Of a stretch of 6,803 bases of DNA, positions 5,719 to 6,803 are shown one piece after another (position 1 is the first letter of the stretch; each line of letters starts with the position of its first letter). The notes beneath the pieces are model-generated. The model did not search any database and had not been told where the DNA came from. It saw nothing but the letters and a program-made list of their open reading frames with translations. Both the position numbers and the translations under genes were made by a program. Source of the DNA: Spirochaetia bacterium (GTDB lineage: Bacteria; Spirochaetota; Spirochaetia; Treponematales; Breznakiellaceae); assembly GCA_026002265.1 (NCBI GenBank), contig BOBG01000104.1, positions 1 to 6,803 on the forward strand, in the 5' to 3' direction.

Positions 5719-6803
5719 CTAGATTTTCCGGTAATTCTTAATTTCCTGCCGGATTTTGCTGCTCAATTCTGCACGGGGAATCCGGACCTGTTCCATTGAA
5801 TCCCGGAACCGGAGTGTCACCGTTTGATCTTCTTTTGACTGATAATCCACCGTTACACAAAAAGGAGTTCCAGCCTCATCCTGCCGCCGGTAGCGCCGGC
5901 CAATCGCACCTGATTGATCATAATCAACAGCAAAATCTTCACGTAATTCATTCCGGATATCCTGCGCTAATTCCGCAAGACCATCTTTTTTCATCAACGG
6001 TAAAATCGCAACGGTAATTGGCGCAATAGCCGGATGAAACCGAAGCACCGTACGCCAATCATCATCATTTCCTTTGTCTGCAACCTTTTCCTCATCATAA
6101 GCATCGCATAGCAGCATCAATAAGGTCCGGGTTAATCCCGCAGAAGTTTCAATAATAAAAGGAATATAACGCTCGTTGCTGTCCTGATCGATATACTGCA
6201 AATCTTTTCCGGAAAATTCCGTATGCCGGGATACATCATAATTCGACCGGTTATGTACACCTTCTAATTCTTTCCACCCCATAGGGAAAAGGTATTCAAT
6301 ATCATAGGCATCCTTTGCATAATGGGCTAATTCATCCGGCCCATGTTGATGCCACCGAAGGCGATCCATCTGGACACCGAGTTTTTCATAATAGAGCCAT
6401 CGGCGGTTTTTCCATTCGTTAAACCATTCAACATCAGTGCCCGGCTTGACAAAATACTGCATCTCCATCTGTTCAAATTCACATGTCCGGAAAATAAAAT
6501 TTTTGGTAACGATTTCATTGCGGAAAGCTTTACCGATTTGTGCGATACCAAAAGGAATTTTCATCCGGTTTGATTGAATAACATTCCGGTAATTAACATA
6601 AATTCCCTGTGCTGTTTCAGGCCGGAGATACAAAATCGCGGATGAATCCTCAACCGGACCAATATGAGTTTTAAACATTAAATTAAATTTCCGGGTTTCT
6701 GTTAATTCTCCACCACAATCCGGACATATTTTTTTTTTCAATATTTTCAGCCGGAATTTGATCAGCCCGGAACCGGGATTTACATTTTTTACAGTCAACT
6801 AGT
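5719..6803 (-). CDS. glyS: Glycyl-tRNA synthetase, homodimeric class II; 5'-truncated by window edge and frameshifted
   Basis: This enzyme charges tRNA-Gly with glycine in the cytoplasm. It is the single-chain homodimeric type, not the alpha2beta2 type. About 363 of roughly 450 residues are visible; the N-terminus, including class II motif 1, lies beyond the right edge. Visible parts in order: a Cys-x-x-Cys half-site (DCKKC, 6782-6796), a second one (ICPDC, about 6715-6729), FNLMFKTHIGPVEDS, RPETAQGIYVNY, motif 2 (KAFRNEI through FEQMEMQYF), the HNRSNYDVSRH segment, motif 3 (ETSAGLTRTLL) and the anticodon-binding domain (HPAIAPITVAILPL onward). The first half-site is read in the frame beginning at 6802. 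That frame stops at 6683-6685. The body is read in a frame that is closed by TAG at 6799-6801. They join at ten A (6729-6738); removal of one A restores a normal chain. A TTG at 6798 opens the longer frame but would translate the zinc region out of frame and is not a credible start. murJ follows 4 bp downstream. Confidence 0.93.
6729..6738 (-). other. A10 homopolymer at the glyS frame break
   Basis: The plus strand has ten consecutive T, so the glyS mRNA would have ten A directly after an ATT-G context. With nine A the reading would be Glu-Lys-Lys-Ile-Cys-Pro-Asp-Cys and continuous with the catalytic body; with ten it runs to a stop at 6683-6685. Runs of nine or more A are known sites of transcriptional slippage and of homopolymer sequencing error. 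Confidence 0.9.

Noticed and set aside
5368..5799. Plus-strand open frame of 143 codons
   Set aside because: It lies antisense within murJ and glyS, is rich in Arg, Ser and Lys with no domain, and is explained by the codon pattern of the real genes.
6739..6798. TTG at 6798 as the start of glycyl-tRNA synthetase
   Set aside because: The roughly 20 residues it would add are an out-of-frame reading of the conserved zinc-site region, and the protein would lack class II motif 1.
6798..6803. ACTAGT (SpeI site) at the right end as a cloning junction
   Set aside because: The bases fit the glycyl-tRNA synthetase coding frame (Leu-Val-Asp-Cys), so natural sequence explains them.

Overview
The window looks like a piece of a spirochaete chromosome, most likely a Treponema of moderate GC content. 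The evidence is a homodimeric 'eukaryote-type' glycyl-tRNA synthetase next to murJ, a small secreted beta-barrel protein ending in Phe, and an HU-like/DUF4469 protein of the kind known from Bacteroidetes and oral treponemes. The taxonomy is inference; there is no rRNA or other marker gene here.

Layout, left to right. Positions 1-77 hold no gene. A minus-strand gene (78-821) encodes a two-domain HU-like/DUF4469 protein. An AT-rich divergent promoter region (822-1044) separates it from a plus-strand Gfo/Idh/MocA-type oxidoreductase (1045-2196). A short convergent spacer (2197-2317) carries a hairpin terminator nested inside an 11-bp inverted repeat. All remaining genes are on the minus strand: a small outer-membrane barrel protein (2318-3103), a SpoU/TrmH-family RNA 2'-O-ribose methyltransferase (3174-3929), a structured 228-bp spacer with internal repeats (3930-4157), the lipid II flippase murJ (4158-5714), and glycyl-tRNA synthetase (5719 to beyond the right edge). 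The last two lie 4 bp apart and probably form an operon.

The genes do not form one pathway. glyS, murJ and the methyltransferase are housekeeping functions (translation, cell wall, RNA modification). The barrel protein, the oxidoreductase and the DUF4469 protein look like separate transcription units. The DUF4469 gene differs in composition: it has one CCGG tetranucleotide and mostly CGC/CGT arginine codons, whereas the glyS-murJ end is packed with CCGG and CGG arginine codons. This suggests the left end was acquired.

The most notable observation is that the glycyl-tRNA synthetase is not in one reading frame. A Cys-x-x-Cys half-site of its expected zinc site is encoded in one frame at the right edge, and the second Cys-x-x-Cys plus the whole catalytic and anticodon-binding body lie in another. 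They are joined at a run of ten A (6729-6738 on the complement). Removing one A restores a normal synthetase. Either this is a homopolymer sequencing or assembly error, or the essential enzyme is expressed through slippage. No CRISPR array, tRNA, rRNA, insertion sequence or riboswitch was recognised.
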